A stretch of 64,000 nucleotides of DNA from Solicoccozyma terricola (Eukaryota > Basidiomycota > Tremellomycetes > Filobasidiales > Piskurozymaceae), in assembly GCA_001600875.1 (NCBI GenBank), contig BCLD01000007.1:214281-278280 (forward strand), given 5' to 3'. How positions within the stretch are numbered: the stretch's first letter is position 1; the number at the start of each line of letters is the position of its first letter. Of this stretch, positions 24,707 to 35,991 are shown piece after piece. A model generated the notes under the pieces. It worked only from the letters and a program-made list of their open reading frames with translations. It did not search any database and was not told the origin of the DNA. A program made the translations under genes and the position numbers.

Positions 24707-27192
24707 ATGTTGCACTCAAAGGTGAGTCAAGTTGACATTAACTATACCTGCCCTCCACATTTGCTCAACTTTCACCCCACCTTCTCACAGACTCGAGTGG
24801 TGGGTAGTTCTGAATTCTCGCAACAGAAGTAACATTCAGCTGACTGACCAGCACATAAATACAGGTCAAGACTTACGGCAAGCAGCAGAGCGTATGTGTT
24901 CTTGACGACTGTGATTTAACAGTCACAATTTGTTAACGAATTTCGATGCAATCTACCGTACAGCGCGTCGTCAACGTTCACCAAGATTTTCAAGAAGCTC
25001 TGAATGAAACGCTCATCCAGAGAAAGGCCGAGACTGTCAATGCCTTTACCCTCGATGATGCTGAAGATGGAATCAAGAGTTCTCCTGCGAAAGGTCAAAG
25101 ACCTCCTCTCGCTACCAAAATCTCTCATGCTCAAACGACGAATCTGGAATCGGATGATAGTTTTGAGGTAGTGTTATTAAAGTCACAGAAACCGTCAAAG
25201 GATTTCAAGAAGAGTTCGAACAAGAATCCAATCGCTGATTTACCCGCCAAACGTATCAACAAGCCGAAACCACCTAAACCACTCAAATCCACCGCTCAAG
25301 TCATTCGTGACAACGTCTCCATACCATCTCCCTCGTTTTCCGATAAGATCGCTGTTTCAACGCCAACCTCCACCTCAGTAGGCTATTTGCCTTCCTCACC
25401 CATATCCATCTCCTCGGATGAATCCAGTCTGTCCCAACCTGCTCCCAGGAATACTACAACGAGGAAAACAGCTGGGAAAAAAACGGCGAGGAGGAGGATC
25501 ATCTCATTATCATCGAACGAATCGATGGAGGTGGTTGAGTCACTACGAGACAAGAAGAAGACGGAGGCAGATGAGGTGGTTCTTCTAAGCAAACGATTCT
25601 CCAAGCTGAAAACGGTGGAAGCGTTAAACGAAGAGGCCTATACTGGGGTCGGTCAGGATCCTCTCGAAGCGCTCTTGAATTTCTGTCATCAATCCAAACC
25701 GACTCTCTTCACATCCTTCCTCGAAACTCACGACTTTCTCCCACTAGGTCATGTCGTTGAAAACCCAAAGAAGGCGCCATCACGAACAGCAGGACGAAGG
25801 AAAGCTGCTGTCGATGAGATATGTGAAACCAGCTACACAGTTACCAAGCTTGGAGAAGCTAGTTATTCCGAGGTGTACAGCGTGTCTCGTGTAGATGGTC
25901 CTCACGAAGATGTGGTCCTCAAGGTCGTTCCTCTCATCTCTCCTTCAACAGGCAAGGCCGCTTTGAAAGATGCAGACGAAGAAATCTTCACTTCCGCTGC
26001 GGATGATGTGTTGAGGGAGTTGGAGGTTACGAAGCTGATGAGCGAGATGAGAGTGGGCTTTGTTGAATTTCGAGGGTGAGTCAAGCATGCTATCTGGCTT
26101 GGTAGCTATGTCAATCAATTGATGCGACTTTTTAACACTCCCCAGGGCATTCGTAGTCCGAGGCACGTACCCGGAGAGGTTACTCGACGCTTGGGACGAA
26201 TTTGAGGACGAGAAAGGTTCGGAAAGTATTAGACCAGGTGTGTAACCCGGATTCTTAACATCATTCCATTGGAGCTCACACGGTCATGACCTACAGACGA
26301 CCTGGCCGAAGAGCAACTCTATGCTATCATCCTACTCTCGAACGGTGGAACTGATTTGGAGCATTTCGAGTTCGATCAGAAGCACGGTTGGCAACAGGCT
26401 TTCAGCGTGACGTCTCAGATTTTCAAAGCGGTTGCTTTGGCTGAGGATGAGGTAGCCTTTGAGGTGAGTTGGGGTTGAACAGGTTGGCAAATTGGGCAAA
26501 TCTTGCTAACCCGAAAACACCATCGTAGCATCGAGATCTCCATGAGGGACAAGTTCTTATTCGACATGCGGACGACTCCTCGTTGACCTCCTGGGAGCCG
26601 CAAGCGACCATTGTCGACTTTGGACTGTCCAGGGTCCATGACTCTCGCAGCGACGATGTTCACTGGACGCAAATCCCAGAAGATGTCTATGATGGTGTTG
26701 GAGAACAGTGGGATGTGTATAGGCGGACGAGGAGCCATGTCGAAGAGATTGGCGGTGGGGATTGGAGCAGATTCTACCCCCTTACAAATGTGATGGTAAG
26801 CAGTATTTCCGCTTCACCAATTGTGTCCCGCTGACCAATTGTTTTCATAGTGGCTACACCATTTACTCCGGATCCTGCTCTTCTCGACTCCATCCCTTTG
26901 CAAGCCCAAATCTCCAGCTGTGGCGAAGACGCTGAAAGCGAGAGCTGCCTCGTCCGCACTACCAACTCGCGGGTCCACTAGAGCGACGACGGACGGTGAC
27001 ACGCAGGCCTCGGAGTACTCTTACTACAAGTACATCTCGAATTTGGAGCTGTTGCTCAGGAGCTCTGTTGGATTTGCACCTACGACCCGCCGCAGCAAGG
27101 TTAGAGGAATGCAAAAAGACAAAACGGAAGCTGTTCAGTTTGCTTCGGCGAAGGCGCTCCAGCGCTGGTGTGAGACCAATCAGCTCGCATAG
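24707..27192 (+). CDS. HASPIN: Haspin kinase
   Basis: Atypical kinase that phosphorylates histone H3 Thr3 in mitosis, creating the centromeric mark read by the passenger complex. The start is at 24707: exon 1 (24707-24721) gives MLHSK, exon 2 (24865-24891) gives VKTYGKQQS, and an acceptor at 24961-24963 joins in phase to RVVNVHQDFQEAL; the ATG at 24946 is therefore internal to an intron. A disordered basic region follows, then the kinase: GEASYSEVYSV (Gly loop), VVLKVVP (Lys), DVLRELEVTKLMSEM (Glu), LYAIILLSNGGTDLE (hinge), HRDLHEGQVLI (catalytic loop), IVDFGLSRV, and PEDVYDGVGEQWDVYRRTR, the haspin replacement of the usual P+1 region. It ends CETNQLA at 27192. Oddities: Gln replaces the usual loop Asn, and DFG replaces the DYT of human haspin. 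About 660 residues. Confidence 0.92.
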
Positions 27193-27750
27193 TCCGTCGT
27201 CCTTCCCAGATCGGTCAATATCGTTGTATGGCACGACATTATACTTTGTAATATACCTTGGAAGTGTATCTTCCGCATTAAAACACCCAACACGTTTTGA
27301 CTGCCATCATGCCATTGGCCTCCGCCGGATAGGCAAACGAGATGGATGATTGACAGACGGGAGGTATTGGTGATGTTGTCTATCATGTTCTTTTGGGTTA
27401 GCACGCCCCCCAGTTCGTGCCTTTCGTGCCTGTAAGGAGCCGTCCGCAGTCTAGTACAGTTCCTAGCAAGTGGAAAGCAAGGAAGCCATGGCATTGTATT
27501 ATGTTCTGTTTTTCTATACGACTACTAGCTATTAGGGAAGACGAGACGGAAGACGAGAATTAGGCCACGACAGGGGGTTTTTTTTTTTTTATGGGGGTTT
27601 CATGGAAAGCGTTTCTATATCAGTGACGTCGAAACAAGACGTCTTTCATCTGCGAGTGCGGCTAGGCATCTCTCATCGCCATGTTGAACGACGGAACAAG
27701 CCTGGGAGAACAGACTACCAAATCCTCGTGTTCAACAAGAGATCAGCACC
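27193..27750. other. 3' flank of haspin, no gene recognised
   Basis: 558 bp with a short poly-T (about 27580-27590). I looked here for the missing C-terminal half of INO1 on the minus strand and found nothing resembling it. Confidence 0.4.
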
Positions 27751-27848
27751 ATGGTCCAAACCCAAGCAGGCCTTGAGGAATTGGTCAAGAGCGTTTCGTT
27801 GACGGTTGAGGGAGTTGACGACCTCAGTTCCCTGGAGAAATGGGGGGT
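27751..27848 (+). CDS. Possible truncated gene start before the poly-G tract
   Basis: ATG in a good context (CAGCACCATGG) opens a frame beginning MVQTQAGLEELVKSVSLTVE and continuing GVDDLSSLEKWG with coding-like codon use, then runs straight into the G homopolymer. It looks like the 5' end of a real gene whose remainder is missing. With only about 33 codons the family cannot be named, and chance is not excluded. Confidence 0.35.
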
Positions 27849-27883
27849 TTGGGGGGGGGGGGGGGGGGAGGGGGGGGTGAGCA

Positions 27884-27919
<36 letters not shown>
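27849..27919. repeat. Interrupted poly-G tract, probable false join
   Basis: Almost pure G for about 70 nt, interrupted by a few A and by TGAGCA. It falls exactly where a plus-strand ORF stops making sense and where the minus-strand INO1 gene loses its second half. I read it as an assembly artefact hiding missing sequence. Confidence 0.65.
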
Positions 27920-27920
<1 letters not shown>

Positions 27921-27988
27921 GGGGCGCTCTAATCAGTTTTTCCTCATCTTCACCGGAAGGATCACGTTTTTAATCCCCCTCGACTCAC

Positions 27989-29159
27989 CCAAGAGATTAT
28001 CTGCTGTATCATTAACACCCTTGATGATATCCGCATACCTCTCCGTATTAGCTGTCCAAAGGACGACGACACTATCCAACCCATTATCCTTCTTAAACTC
28101 TCTAATATCCGATCTAATCTTCTCCAAATGAACTTGTTTATCCTGTCCTGGAATCAAATTATCCGCACGATCTTCTTGATTCGCAGCTATGAAATCAGGA
28201 TAATAAATCGATGGTAATGGTTTAATACCCTTTGTTAACGTTTCAAGTTGTCTTTGTAAATCATATTCCAAGACTTTAGCACGTTCCATTGCTTTATCTA
28301 AAGTGAATGAAGAAATATCCCAACCACCAACGACGAGATCATTAGGGTGAACCATAGGTAACATATCAGAGAATGGAACATTGACTTCTTTTCCATTCTC
28401 ATCTGTACCAAGTCGGAGTGTTGAAGCTCGAACGAGGGATCCAATGTAGTTTGGGTGTTGGATTCCGTCCTTGGTGTGCCACGAGATGTTGTGTCGGTTA
28501 GCGAGGACGGTAGCGACGACTGTTGAACCGTTGTTACCACCGAGACCAACGAGCATGNGNNNGGGGGGGGGGGGGGGGGGGGGGGGGGGGTGAAGGTTGC
28601 CAACGTAAAAGAATAAATCAGAATATTGAGACGAGGGTAGGTATACCGAGTTTTCCAAATCCCACCGAAAGAAAAGAAAAGAAAAAAAAACTCACCCGAC
28701 TTTACCAACCTTGGTATTAGTCTTGAATTCAAAAACCCTCTCGGTTCGCTTCACTGAAAGTTGACCTTGAGGAGTTTCTATGAACCAGAAAGAAAAAAAA
28801 AAAAAAAAAGAAAAAAAAGAAAAAAAAGAAAAGAAAAAACAGCCACCTCCATCAGTGATCCTCCCATTACTTCCCCCCCCCCTCCCCCTCCCCCCTGCGG
28901 GCGGCGGGCGGCGGCTCCATCCCACCCACTCACTAGTAACCTTCGCACCACGATCAACAAACAAACTCCTAATCTCTCCCTTCTCATCATCATATTTCGT
29001 TTGTTCACCTTCAACTTTAAATAATCCACCATCAGGTGATCGACGTGCAGTCGCGTGGATGTTTATCTCATTGGAGGATGGTTGTGTTGCGCCGCCGTTG
29101 ACGGTTGGGTTGGTTGGATTGAATGAATCACCAGAAGTGTGTGTTGCAATAGGTGCCAT
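27989..29159 (-). CDS. INO1: Inositol-3-phosphate synthase, 5' part only
   Basis: Converts glucose-6-phosphate to myo-inositol-3-phosphate, the first step of inositol synthesis, using NAD. The ATG at 29159 starts MAPIATHTSGDSFNPT. Family blocks follow: LFKVEGEQTKYDDEKGEIRS.., ETPQGQLSVKRTERVFEFKT, MLVGLGGNNGSTVVATVLAN (NAD site), VGGWDISSFTLDKAMERAKV, SIYYPDFIAANQEDRADN and VLWTANTERYADIIKGVNDT. The last coding base is 27989, where ...DNLLG meets a GTGAGT donor. The rest, about 230-250 residues including the catalytic Lys-rich and C-terminal blocks, is absent: the intron leads into the poly-G tract and then unrelated DNA. Ns and 28 G also mask the acceptor before the NAD-site exon (28557-28590). 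Broken in this assembly, probably intact in the organism. Confidence 0.88.
28557..28590. repeat. Poly-G with Ns inside INO1
   Basis: GNGNNN followed by about 28 G directly upstream (gene sense) of the exon coding MLVGLGG. On the gene's own strand this is poly-C ending in ambiguous bases where an AG acceptor should be. Confidence 0.7.
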
Positions 29160-29986
29160 TGTTATTTCTTTCAAGTTTAAAGAAAAAGAAAGGTGTGTGT
29201 GGGGGGGGGGGGGGGGGGGTGTCTTTGGGTATTTAGTATTGAGTTGATTGGGGGGTACTTGGTGGAAGGGGGGATTTAGTTCGATGCTAAAGGGGAGGCG
29301 GCGGAGTGTTTGCTGCCTCGGTGCGGCTATGGGATGAGAAGGAATGGAGGGGAGGGGAGGGGAGGGGAGAGGAGAGTAGGAATGGTAGGGTAGGGTAGGG
29401 TAGGGTAGGTAGGTAGGGATCGGTCCGGATTTAGGGAAAAAACAAAACAAAACAAAACAACAAAATGATCAGTATATCCGATCTCGAATGGTTCCTTCCC
29501 AAAAAAAAAAAAAAAACACAGTCCAAAAAAAAAAAAAAAAAAGAGAGACGGGAAGTGATGATGATGATGATGATGATAGGGAATATATCCAAGGGAAGAT
29601 ATCACACTATCCCCTTCCCCCACCCCCACCACCACCCTCCCGGCACTCGCATAAACCACCTCCTCCAATCCATCCGTCGCGTCCCGTCCCCCGTCCTTGA
29701 TCTACTGCACTCTACTCACGTTATGTGTGCTGTTCAGACTGTTCGAGTACATAGACCCTCCGGTACGAAAGTAAAAGTTGGGGAGAGAGGTTGGTGTGTG
29801 TGTGTGTGGATGTGGATGTGTGTGTGGATGTGTGTGTGTGGATGTAGATGAGAGCGGATGATGTGGATGTGGATGTGGAAGTTGTTATTTGAGCTGAAAA
29901 GAGGGGACTGCCTTGCCCTTGCCCTTGCCCTTCCCCTTCCGCGCGCGGGGTGTTCTATCCGGTGGCCGGGATTACGAAAACAGTCT
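29160..29986. promoter_or_regulatory. INO1 upstream region full of simple repeats
   Basis: No gene. In order: a G run at about 29201-29219, GGAGGGG repeats (29346-29375), five TAGGG units (about 29388-29419), AAAAC repeats, two poly-A runs (29500-29540), a GAT tract, GTGTGTG/GTGGATGTG repeats (29790-29880) and CTTGCC repeats before the gap. It should contain the INO1 promoter and 5' UTR. Confidence 0.45.
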
Positions 29987-30640
29987 NNNNNNNNNNNNNN
30001 NNNNNNNNNNNNNNNNNNNNNNNNNNNNNNNNNNNNNNNNNNNNNNNNNNNNNNNNNNNNNNNNNNNNNNNNNNNNNNNNNNNNNNNNNNNNNNNNNNNN
30101 NNNNNNNNNNNNNNNNNNNNNNNNNNNNNNNNNNNNNNNNNNNNNNNNNNNNNNNNNNNNNNNNNNNNNNNNNNNNNNNNNNNNNNNNNNNNNNNNNNNN
30201 NNNNNNNNNNNNNNNNNNNNNNNNNNNNNNNNNNNNNNNNNNNNNNNNNNNNNNNNNNNNNNNNNNNNNNNNNNNNNNNNNNNNNNNNNNNNNNNNNNNN
30301 NNNNNNNNNNNNNNNNNNNNNNNNNNNNNNNNNNNNNNNNNNNNNNNNNNNNNNNNNNNNNNNNNNNNNNNNNNNNNNNNNNNNNNNNNNNNNNNNNNNN
30401 NNNNNNNNNNNNNNNNNNNNNNNNNNNNNNNNNNNNNNNNNNNNNNNNNNNNNNNNNNNNNNNNNNNNNNNNNNNNNNNNNNNNNNNNNNNNNNNNNNNN
30501 NNNNNNNNNNNNNNNNNNNNNNNNNNNNNNNNNNNNNNNNNNNNNNNNNNNNNNNNNNNNNNNNNNNNNNNNNNNNNNNNNNNNNNNNNNNNNNNNNNNN
30601 NNNNNNNNNNNNNNNNNNNNNNNNNNNNNNNNNNNNNNNN
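29987..30640. other. Assembly gap (654 N)
   Basis: A run of N flanked on the left by GC-rich TTCCGCGCGCGGGG (about 45 nt before the gap) and on the right by CCCCCCCCCGCGCGGAA. Long ORFs spanning it are artefacts of translating N. Confidence 0.99.
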
Positions 30641-31250
30641 CCCCCCCCCGCGCGGAACCCGCTTTAATTTCTACCCTTTTTTATTCCCAATCTAAAAGTC
30701 GTGCTAAGAGCAAAGTTAGGGAATGGTCCGTCCGTAGTTGACCTGCCACCCCTGCCCACCATACATGTTACCTGTATACATGTTACCTTGCCCTGTATAC
30801 CTGTATACCCCACCCCTCCCCCCCCCTCCCTCCGTGAGAAACTATCCCCCGAATTCGAAATGAAACGCGTCGCCCGTAGCACTTTATGACAATGGATAGT
30901 CTCTACACAGCATCGCATCGCATCACATCGTATCGTATCACCACCCACACCACACCACACAGTATTCATACATATCCCATCCACAGTACAACGTTTTAAG
31001 CAGATTGTTTCGACCACTCCCTCTTCGTCTTCGTCGTTCGTCTTTTCGTATTCATCAAATTAATTCACATGATCTTCATTCAAAGGACACAAAGTTAGAT
31101 TTCCCTCTCAAGTTTCGCGCGGAGTCCCAAAGACGAGGTTCTTAATTTCCAACACACACACACACAATTCTACATCCTCAAGAACACGAAATAAGGTCGA
31201 AAAAAGGATTGTTGGAAGACACACACATACCTATATATAAAAAACACCGA
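30641..31250. promoter_or_regulatory. TVP38 upstream region
   Basis: No gene seen. It has a direct repeat of ATACATGTTACC (about 30762-30788), and CATCG/GTATC repeats near 30909-30940. AC-rich and A-rich sequence leads up to the TVP38 start. Confidence 0.4.
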
Positions 31251-31436
31251 ATGTCGAATCATTATTCATCACCGGGTCGTTCTTCTTCTTCAACATCAAC
31301 ATACAATTACCCACCCGCTCCCAATCCCATTCCCACTTCCACTCCTTCTCCTTCTCGGTACGATCATACGAAACAATCAACGGATGGATTCGGTATTGGG
31401 ATATATCAATCTGGACGAGATGATGATAATACGATG

Positions 31437-31476
<40 letters not shown>

Positions 31477-33943
31477 GCAACAACAGCAACAGCAACACCA
31501 ATTACAACGACGACAACAACGACAACGAGGAAAAGGGATTTAATCTTGTTAATCAATCAAGAACGAACATGAAAGCCGGATATAAAGGAATTGGAATCGA
31601 ACGACGTTTATCACAAGACAATGGAGGGGGAGGGGGAGGAGGGGGAATTCAAACGTCGGATATCCAATATGGGTATAATATACCATTTCATGAAATGGAT
31701 GATTCTTCTTCAAAGGCTGACGGGTCGACGATTTATCAAAACGAATCAACACCAAACCTCAACTCCCTACCCACCACCACCAACACCACCACCACCACCA
31801 AAACCACTCCATCTAAACCAAGTAAATCACGTCAATGGCTAGGAACTAGATCCGAGAAATTGGATTTAAATGAATTAGATGAAGAAGAAAAAGAAATGTT
31901 AAGGAAAGGATTGATTGATTGGGATTTGATTAAAAGTTGGAGGTTTTGGATTAGGAGGGAATGGATCTGTGCGCAGGTTCTTTTTGATAGTTTGGGGTTT
32001 GGGGGGAAAGCTGACTGATGGTAATCGGGTTTTTTCTTGGGTTGGTCGGGTTACAGGGTGGTATCTTATATCTATAGTCATTGCGACTCTAGTCATCTTG
32101 ATGACTTTATATCACAAGGAAATTGTTAATTGGTTACATCCTGTTGCAACTAGGATGAAAGAGTACGTGTTTTTGTTTCTGCTTCTTTGCTTTCGAGATT
32201 TATTCAGATACGATGGGAGGTAAACGGGGAATTTCACAATGCTCATGGTTCTTCACTCCACCACCCCAACCCCACCCCACCCCGTTTTCGACTCTTTTTT
32301 TTTCGCGGAACAGAGTTCGATTCGGTTGGCTTATTCCAATTGCTATTCTGATCATTGTCTCACAACCGCCTCTCTTCGGAGCCGAGGTGAGTCTTTCCTC
32401 CCCCCCCCCCCCCTTTTTTAAACGAGCAGATACTGATACTGAATTGGGGCGATGCGCGATGCGCGATCGGGGGTTTAGATTGTTGACATTTTATGTGGAT
32501 TAGTATGGGGATTATGGATTGGGTTTGCAATTGTTGCTGTTGGTGAGTTTTACGTGATCATGGGGCATAAAAGACAAGTAGATGTTGACTTGGGGGTTTA
32601 TGCAACAAAGGTACGTTTTTGGGCGAGTTGATCAACTTCTACCTCTTCCGGTGAGTGTGCTCTTTTTATTTTTTTTCTTCTTCTTTCGTGGTCGCCGATC
32701 CGGCCTCAGCGTCCGTATCTTCTCCCCTTCCAAAACGCTCAATTTTTATTCATTTTTTGGTCATTGCAGATACCTCCTTCGCGCACGAGCGGAAAGGATG
32801 GAGAAGAAAAACATGAATTACGGACTTCTTTCTCATGTCATTAGAGAAGGTGGGATTGTAATGGCGACAATCGTGCGCTTCAGCGCTATTCCCGGGTGAG
32901 TGATAGTCTTCACATGGCAGTCGTCACGCCGCTCGATCGAGGCTGAAATACCAGACATGGTACCACCCCTCCGATAGACACGTCTCCACTGTGATTTTCT
33001 CGACGTGCGGGTTGTCAGTGTGGATCTTCATCGTTGCAACGATCATCAGTATGCCAAAGCATGTGAGTGTGGATGTACCAAGGTCAACAACCTGACTTGC
33101 CGCTGACATTTCGTTTTCGTTTATTTCCAGATCATCATAGTCTACCTCGGTACCTTACTCGGCTCCACCGCGAACACGGACACAAAGAGCAGGATCATCA
33201 ATGACTCTGTGCTCGCCATCACATTTTTCATCACCCTACTTGCAGCATGGTACATCTGGAGCAAGATGAAGAAAGCCCGAGTACCGGTTTGGAGAGCTCG
33301 TCGTGCGGAACTCGCGGCGAAGGGTATGGATATGTCTTCGTTGCCATTGGATCCGACGAGTGTCGCCGACAGGCCATATTCAACGTACTTGCACGATCAA
33401 GGCGATATCGAGGAACTGGATGATGCAAGGAATCCAATACTTGCGAATGCTGAGCAACCGTCCAGACAATCGATGAATGATACAGGTTATAGTGCAAGGT
33501 GGGTCGTTCGTGCAATGCCAGACGATCGTTGTGGGGGGCCTATATTGATGACGGAAAGTGCCGTTCACAGCTACCGCAGTGGCGTAGATGACATGTCGGT
33601 TTACCGTTACGACGATGATGCGATGACTTCTTCTTCCCATATCGCTCTCGCTCAGCCACACGGTCGATCATCTTTCCAAGAGACGGATCTTGGGGAACGG
33701 ATGAACCAGACATACGACCCAGCACCCTCGTTTCCCCAAGCACAGCCGTTCTTGGGATCAAATCCAGTCCGTCGGGAGGTTTCAGATGCCGCCACGCTGT
33801 ACCCGACCCCAACTCTACGGTCAATTCAGAACGAACCGACCGATTTCCCTATTCCACAACCGCATTCGCATCTTGAAACCAACTCTCCGCAGCAATCAAC
33901 AGTCACGCGGTATTCCCTGCAGGATCCAGGGATGGCCGTCTAG
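31251..33943 (+). CDS. TVP38: Tvp38-like Golgi membrane protein (VTT/DedA domain)
   Basis: Multispanning Golgi/vesicle membrane protein of the SNARE-associated VTT family. The ATG at 31251 gives MSNHYSSPGRSSSS, then a long disordered N terminus with a poly-Asn run coded by AAC repeats (about 31437-31480). Next come a basic/aromatic segment (LIKSWRFWIRREWI), a first membrane helix (YLISIVIATLVILMTLY), FGWLIPIAILIIVSQPPLFG and the VTT core: VDILCGLVWGLWIGFAIVAV, GTFLGELINFYLFRYLLRAR, GLLSHVIREGG, RFSAIPG, then TCGLSVWIFIVATIISMPK and IVYLGTLLGS. A final helix (VLAITFFITLLAAWYIW) precedes a cytosolic tail of about 200 residues. The exon carrying GTFLGELINFYLF is short (about 38 nt). One intron holds 14 C (32400-32413). 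The gene converges on the dioxygenase gene 169 bp away. Confidence 0.9.
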
Positions 33944-34112
33944 TGTAACCCTCTAGTCATGTAGATCATGAAATGGAGTTTCTCTTTGTTGTAGAATTAT
34001 CAAATCATTGTAACCAGATTTCAATCAAGAACATGTCAAAACTTCTGAACGGCTCAAAGCTGGACTACACTATGATAGCAACATATACGTAAAAATGGAC
34101 CAAATTTCCCTT

Positions 34113-35645
34113 TCAATAAGGGATCATTCCCGCTGCCTTCAAACCCTTCTCGGAGAGTTTCGGCTTGCCATACGGGAAAAGAATGTTACGCTCAGCGTCT
34201 GAGTCGCGCTTGTAGCTGAAGGTGAGAGGATCATGAGACTGTGTGGAATGAGAGATGTCAGAGACGAACAGTTGACGGGAATGTAGACTAAACTGACAGT
34301 AACATATCCATTCTCAAAAGCGAACTGTTTCTTCTTCAGCTGGGCTTCTGTCATTCCCTCAGCTGGCTTGTAACAAGTGTCTGCATCGGTCGAATACTTA
34401 GCGATATGGCCGTAACTGAATCGATTATTGCCAACTCACAGACAGCGAATCGGTGCTTGCCGCCGGAAGGGGCAGCGGCGGTATGCGCGGTCCTACTGTC
34501 CCAGAAGATCACATCCCCTGGACCCAACGACGGCTTGACCCACTCGCAGCCATGCTCCTTGAACCAAGCCATGTGCTCGTCGGTGTATCGGAAGTGATCG
34601 CCAGGTGGGCAGTCCTGTGCGAGCAGACGTTAAAGAGATCGTTTCAAGACACTCTGGGTTGTACTCACCTCTGTGGCGTTGAACGCTTTGACAAAATCAC
34701 CAAATAGGGCTGATGAACCTTTCATGACGGATATACCACCATCTTTCGGTCCGTTGGGTAGCAGGTTCATAAGGGATTGAATGCAGTAAAACTCGTCTCG
34801 ATGTGGGCTTTGATCAGTCTGTGCAGCAGCAAGGACACGATGAGATACCTGATCAGTCGTGACAAGTGGCAGTAACCCACATGAGGCCATGGCTTGTTCC
34901 CGTTTTCAATCTCGTCCGCAGGAAGAGGCACGCCAAGGTAACCACCATCGAAGGATACTGACGAGTAGGCAATAGTCGACATGTCAACTTGCTGCCACAC
35001 CACCCTTTGAAGCGGACTTTCCACATCCACTCACCTGCAAGCTTGTCTGTTCCCCAGATGCGCTCAAACAACTCGACGTATTTGGGTTCGGTCTTGATAT
35101 CCCATACCCACTGGGCATGTGCGATAGAGAACCTGTATTAACACCAGCATATAAGATCATGAGCGCCCGTATGGGAATTCTCTCGAGTTCTCCAGCAGGT
35201 CTCACAGCGAATACAGACCGCCTCTAGTGGACGTAGAGAACCAACTATCAGCAAGGCATTGGTCACACAACACCCGAATGAAGCCACTCACTTGCCACAC
35301 TCTGGAAGATTGGCTTTATGCCAGGTGCTTGGATCATCTCGCTTGTAACCTAGGTTGAAGCCTTCGAGCCATTTGTGTGCCTCGTCGACGTATCCAGCAG
35401 CCTTCTCTGGTGTGATCACGTTCCTAACAACAGCAAACTGTTCCATTGTAGGTTAGTCGTCTAGCGAGTCGAATATGACCCGCGACATGCGAGACACCCA
35501 CCCCGTCTTTCAAGAGGTCCTGCATCATCTGATCCTGGGCAGCAGCAGTTGGCAACTTTACATGATGATTCCCGAACTCGACAGGACGGTTGTCAACGCG
35601 GTTCATGGGGATAGCAGGCTGTTGTTGTGCAATAGCGGTGGTCAT
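34113..35645 (-). CDS. Phytanoyl-CoA dioxygenase (PhyH)-like protein, copy 1
   Basis: Predicted Fe(II)/2-oxoglutarate oxygenase of the PhyH family; its substrate is unknown. The start at 35645 gives MTTAIAQQQPAIPMNRVDN. Later blocks are VVRNVITPEKAAGYVDEA, WLEGFNLGYKRDDPSTW, AHAQWVWDIKTEPKYVELF and IWGTDKL. The iron-binding His-x-Asp is in PWPHVDQSPHRDEF, and LMNLLPNGPKDGG follows. The distal His and the Arg that would hold 2-oxoglutarate are in FWDSRTAHTAAAPSGGKHR. The tail SHDPLTFSYKRD...AAGMIPY ends at 34113. Nine or so exons, one of 18 nt (35206-35223, KGGLYSL). A paralogue lies next to it on the same strand, suggesting tandem duplication. Secondary-metabolite or lipid oxidation roles are both possible. 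Confidence 0.82.
35206..35223 (-). other. 18-nt exon of dioxygenase copy 1
   Basis: On the minus strand AGGCGGTCTGTATTCGCT sits between a CTAG acceptor and a GTGAGA donor. It joins ...CGK to FSIAHAQ as KGGLYSL-FSIAH, matching KGGLYNQMG in the paralogue. Confidence 0.7.
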
Positions 35646-35991
35646 GGTGGGGATTGTTCAAAATGAAGATGACAAGCTGCTTGCCAGTCCCGACCGAGGC
35701 AGCCAACCGCAAGTCGTGCCCTTTATGACAGGTGTTAAACAGCCAACGCCGACATGCCACCCTCCGATCTCGTTCGGCCTCCACCATCAACTATTTATCC
35801 ATCACCTGAACCGATCGGAAGTCGCCGTCAAATCGGGTATTAACCTGGTAAACGGCAGAATCAAGTTGGAACATCGATCCAGGGGTACGGTACTGGCTTT
35901 GATAGATATACATATGGCGTTTATTAGACAAGGTTTTCATTCTTTGTGTCGCGAGGAGATAACAATTTCATTAGGGCCCAGCTATACCAGC

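Noticed and set aside
28778..29247. Overlapping ORFs on both strands near the INO1 start
   Set aside because: They read through A-rich and G-rich intron and UTR sequence; only the INO1 frame has conserved motifs.
29388..29419. TAGGG tandem repeats as an internal telomere
   Set aside because: The unit is the five-base TAGGG without the extra T of TTAGGG-type telomeres, only about five copies are present, and it sits among many other simple repeats upstream of INO1.
29858..30741. Long ORFs across the N gap
   Set aside because: They consist almost wholly of translated N and carry no information.
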